DNA of 34,482 bases from a virus: IMG/VR virus record IMGVR_UViG_3300044846_000857, positions 1 through 34,482 of that record. One strand, 5' to 3'. A program made the position numbers and the translations under genes. The notes below the pieces were generated by a model. That model ran no database searches, had not been told where the DNA came from, and saw only the letters and a list, made by a program, of their open reading frames with translations. The stretch's first letter is position 1, and every line of letters starts with the position of its first letter. Positions 33,401 through 34,482 of this stretch are shown here, one piece after another.

Positions 33401-34341
33401 CTGTGCTGAATGCTATTAAATCAGTGCAGCCTAAACCTGTTGTTACTCCAACTCCTACCCCTACTCCAACTCCGACTCCTACACCAACGCCAACACCTGA
33501 AAAAGAGCCTTGCCCAGAAGGCACATTCCGTAGTCAATCTGGGGAGTGCTTACCTATTCCTAAAAACATAACTACTAAGTCCTATTGGAGTAAGACAGCT
33601 GGTCTATCTCAGTACTTAGCTCCTGTATGGGCTCTTCTTAATCCTTATGAAAAGACTAGAGGAATGGCAGGAGTTCCTACAGCTTCAGCTGGACCTAATC
33701 CTAGAGTTAACTTAAATCAGGAGAGAGCTACTGAAAGAGAAGAGAATATTGCAATGACTAACATGGTTAGAAATCAAAGTGGTATTCAAGCTGCTATCGG
33801 TCAGTCGTTCAACAATAAGCAAAATGCTTCAATGCTTAAGATAGCTCAGCAAGAAGGAAACATCAATAAAGCTTTGATAGCTGATGAACAAGATCGTGCA
33901 GCTAAAGTTTCTATGTTCAATGTTCAGAACGAAGTCGAAAGACAGAAGTTCAATAGAGCTCTTGCTAAAGAAGAAAATCAATATGCAAGAGAAGATAAGT
34001 TGGCAGCATTGCAACAAATAGGACTTGTTACTGCAGGTAACTATAGGGACATGATGATGTATGAAGCCACTGAAAGACTTGCAGATGCTATGCAAATAGG
34101 TGGGGAATATACACGTAGAAAGTTCTACGAGGCTTTAAAGAGTGACCCAGCTTTTAAAGGAATGTCAGATATGTCAATTAAAGAGTTTGCTAATGCTTAC
34201 TACAATCTTACTGAAAGACCATATGAAAGAACTAATGCTAATGAAAGCACTCGTAACGTGCAGAAGTTAGGTGGTACAAGAAGATATACTAGCAGACTAG
34301 GAGAGCTTACAAAAAGGAAAAGTTTAAAATTTAGTAAATAA
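30472..34341 (+). CDS. 1289-aa cargo-type protein with GG motifs, Cys modules and TP linker
   Basis: The product opens with basic residues and Tyr-Leu-Ala-Gly-Gly-Pro. It has two copies of a Gly-Gly...Gln-Thr-Ala-Gly motif (about 71-85 and 478-489) and a Gly/Ala-rich, possibly membrane-active helical part (about 215-285). At about 337-463 is a module with Gly-Asn-Lys-His-Ser-Glu and Tyr-Phe-Phe-Ser-Ala-Tyr-Leu-Lys. A Ser/Thr/Ala low-complexity region (about 770-865), nine Thr-Pro repeats (992-1009), two CPxG...SGxCLP modules (Cys86 and Cys1014) and a helical C-terminus complete it. No enzyme motif is seen. It is plausibly an internal or ejected virion protein. Codons are AGA-rich, unlike the capsid gene. 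Confidence 0.58.
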   Translation: MKKKLKTKYLAGGPPQNSYFGMSRDNTMAMSNLDSVSRGVAGAVSSLNQSQEQQQLDSFKNVANSAMSMIKKKGGFTRKFQTAGACPAGLAWDKASGQCLPDPNWAGSTPGLGVLAEEYLPGMQAAWEGEFQPTDLLAEQKDTGITKVGDIPGAMMLQDKYLTDPNTLNSLQGVEPIVGNIAKQAKRAGKVTDLVEQGVPVASNKINLTGALPGAGLVGAGLAAMATNMTSDKNAATFTRGEKAGTYASGIISGAASGASKFGLLGAVGGGIMGAFGAKNAAREAENVAKGIRREEEALGVASREASKNSWQGQESGFAYKGSTNMNMQGTGARRMKSGGVERVPGGLIVPIKGTNAVEYIGNKHSESKIDGVSGIRIDEDTEVEHKETKQPVMMAKSGGADSSKGKMRDYFFSAYLKLGGKSFAQRHKEILASGGKKSKVQALVQKLAQKQEAVANQNGEKDRSPDTIASPNSVSKKYGGIHMYQTAGEKEEETKDETAATPETFYEFPVENAGDETLYYNGIALKATPSLDYNGNPIESQFSTPATDVGDPNKRYMRPGISRPERSGVGRELDTKSGPWSLVDKIGGRGVFRRGNQTVGASDVYEAYDPTDTPDSERSVRRHSYLKNQFLPLEEEMKESDYSNLAPIKPLNGVKPETAVNADGSVTVSGVQANNPVKEIGPDGKEIFRVYDDNGVVIGESSVSSVAKSKAQNELIARESKKAKTAAEPNEDNYGQNSMSLDDMVEMDDGSYVTKEEYEKSVSGAKPAATPEASANAQSNADASNVTVRDQNQANAESPSAQESKAPGATSNNAGQAAVDASAKAGTQDTTATTTSEDGTPVTSSTTTTSKSGTATTGNTGTPADKRAKLLEETQPIAAWEKPAQTKDKLGSTPRESIKSGIWSGDNYNKEWKPLVEETMADADLAKKVYDYLTTYQGPSNEVAAVKKRITDDPATSIKSIIENATDGDVGPFHNAVLNAIKSVQPKPVVTPTPTPTPTPTPTPTPTPEKEPCPEGTFRSQSGECLPIPKNITTKSYWSKTAGLSQYLAPVWALLNPYEKTRGMAGVPTASAGPNPRVNLNQERATEREENIAMTNMVRNQSGIQAAIGQSFNNKQNASMLKIAQQEGNINKALIADEQDRAAKVSMFNVQNEVERQKFNRALAKEENQYAREDKLAALQQIGLVTAGNYRDMMMYEATERLADAMQIGGEYTRRKFYEALKSDPAFKGMSDMSIKEFANAYYNLTERPYERTNANESTRNVQKLGGTRRYTSRLGELTKRKSLKFSK
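30681..30726 (+). other. GG...FQTAG motif, copy 2, leading into the first Cys module
   Basis: Encodes Lys-Lys-Gly-Gly-Phe-Thr-Arg-Lys-Phe-Gln-Thr-Ala-Gly-Ala and is followed at once by Cys-Pro-Ala-Gly. It is one residue longer than copies 1 and 3 between Gly-Gly and the aromatic residue. Confidence 0.68.
31900..31938 (+). other. GG...YQTAG motif, copy 3
   Basis: Encodes Lys-Lys-Tyr-Gly-Gly-Ile-His-Met-Tyr-Gln-Thr-Ala-Gly and is followed by an acidic Glu/Lys stretch, as copy 1 is followed by an acidic stretch. Confidence 0.68.
33445..33498 (+). repeat. Thr-Pro repeat linker (nine TP units)
   Basis: Nine consecutive Thr-Pro dipeptides at residues 992-1009 of the 1289-aa protein. The codons vary (act/acc/aca/acg with cca/cct/ccg), so selection on the protein rather than recent DNA slippage keeps the repeat. 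It forms an extended linker before the second Cys module. Confidence 0.85.
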
Positions 34342-34345
34342 AACT

Positions 34346-34482
34346 ATGGCATTCAAATACGAACCGTACCAAAGTACATACGTAGATCCGCAATCTGTTA
34401 AAATTGCTGAGATACTTAGAGATAGATTTATTCAAAATTTTAATGCAGCAGATGCTGTTGGTACTGAGCTCAGCAAATTAAA
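34346..34482 (+). CDS. Start of a further structural/cargo-type protein (3' end outside window)
   Basis: The ATG at 34346 is four bases after the previous stop and the frame is open to the window edge (45 codons). The visible N-terminus reads Met-Ala-Phe-Lys-Tyr-Glu-Pro-Tyr-Gln-Ser-Thr-Tyr-Val-Asp-Pro, then a helix with Leu-Arg-Asp-Arg-Phe. Starts of this type, with Val-Asp-Pro and an amphipathic helix, are familiar from large internal proteins of crAss-like phages. With only 45 residues visible, function cannot be settled. Confidence 0.6.
   Translation, partial: MAFKYEPYQSTYVDPQSVKIAEILRDRFIQNFNAADAVGTELSKL

Noticed and set aside
1-34482. tRNA genes, CRISPR arrays, insertion sequences, integrase or attachment sites
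   Set aside because: No cloverleaf-like sequences, regularly spaced repeats, transposase motifs or terminal inverted repeats were seen by reading; a tRNA or repeat search program would settle this.

Overview
The window is a contiguous late (structural) gene block of a tailed double-stranded DNA phage. All credible genes read left to right on the + strand, packed end to end with ATGA or TAATG junctions, and no stretch of more than about 80 bases lacks a gene. The likely host is a member of the Bacteroidota. The evidence is low G+C, starts preceded by A-rich sequence instead of Shine-Dalgarno motifs, TAnnTTTG-type promoter boxes, and a flavobacterial-looking signal peptide ending in Ala-Ser-Ser-Gln. 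The gene set (TerL, portal, acidic scaffold, major capsid protein, fibre block, P22 gp4-like ring protein, very large gp10/muzzle-like protein, large cargo-type proteins, HU/IHF-like protein) and the absence of a sheath, tail tube or tape-measure gene in the window point to a podovirus of the crAss-like (Crassvirales) type or a close relative. That placement is inferred from family resemblance and gene order, not from a database search.

Layout. 1-598: two overlapping reading frames that look like a spanin-type lysis pair. 607-636: a consensus Bacteroidota promoter leading into a GroES-like co-chaperonin, an unknown protein, a small helix-turn-helix-like protein, a 48-aa microgene, a zinc-finger-like protein, an HU/IHF-like protein and a possible small-terminase-position protein. 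2625-8672: large terminase, portal, a Dps/ferritin-like protein with a nearly complete ferroxidase site, and an L,D-transpeptidase-like protein. 8716-11371: scaffold and major capsid protein, closed by a strong hairpin terminator. 11435-14596: two head or neck proteins and a highly expressed secondary virion protein, closed by a second terminator. 14620-19580: fibre and decoration block, including a carbohydrate-binding-like jelly-roll protein and a fibre with a GGTGATT motif. 19577-21755: metallophosphoesterase, an acidic protein and a ring-type structural protein. 21777-23781: small basic proteins, a candidate holin and two Lys/Gly-rich proteins. 23785-34482: conserved protein, gp4-like ring protein, 1758-aa muzzle/stabilisation protein, 1289-aa cargo-type protein and the start of a further large protein.

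How it works together (inference): TerL and the portal package DNA into a scaffold-assembled capsid; the ring proteins and the 1758-aa protein close the portal and form the short tail; fibres bind the host surface; the Lys/Gly-Gly-rich proteins and the 1289-aa protein are candidates for internal cargo. The most unusual features are a short Gly-Gly...Gln-Thr-Ala-Gly motif shared by otherwise unrelated proteins, TAnYTTTGTA boxes placed exactly five bases before three start codons (suggesting leaderless late mRNAs), and Dps-like and L,D-transpeptidase-like enzymes encoded inside the head-morphogenesis operon.
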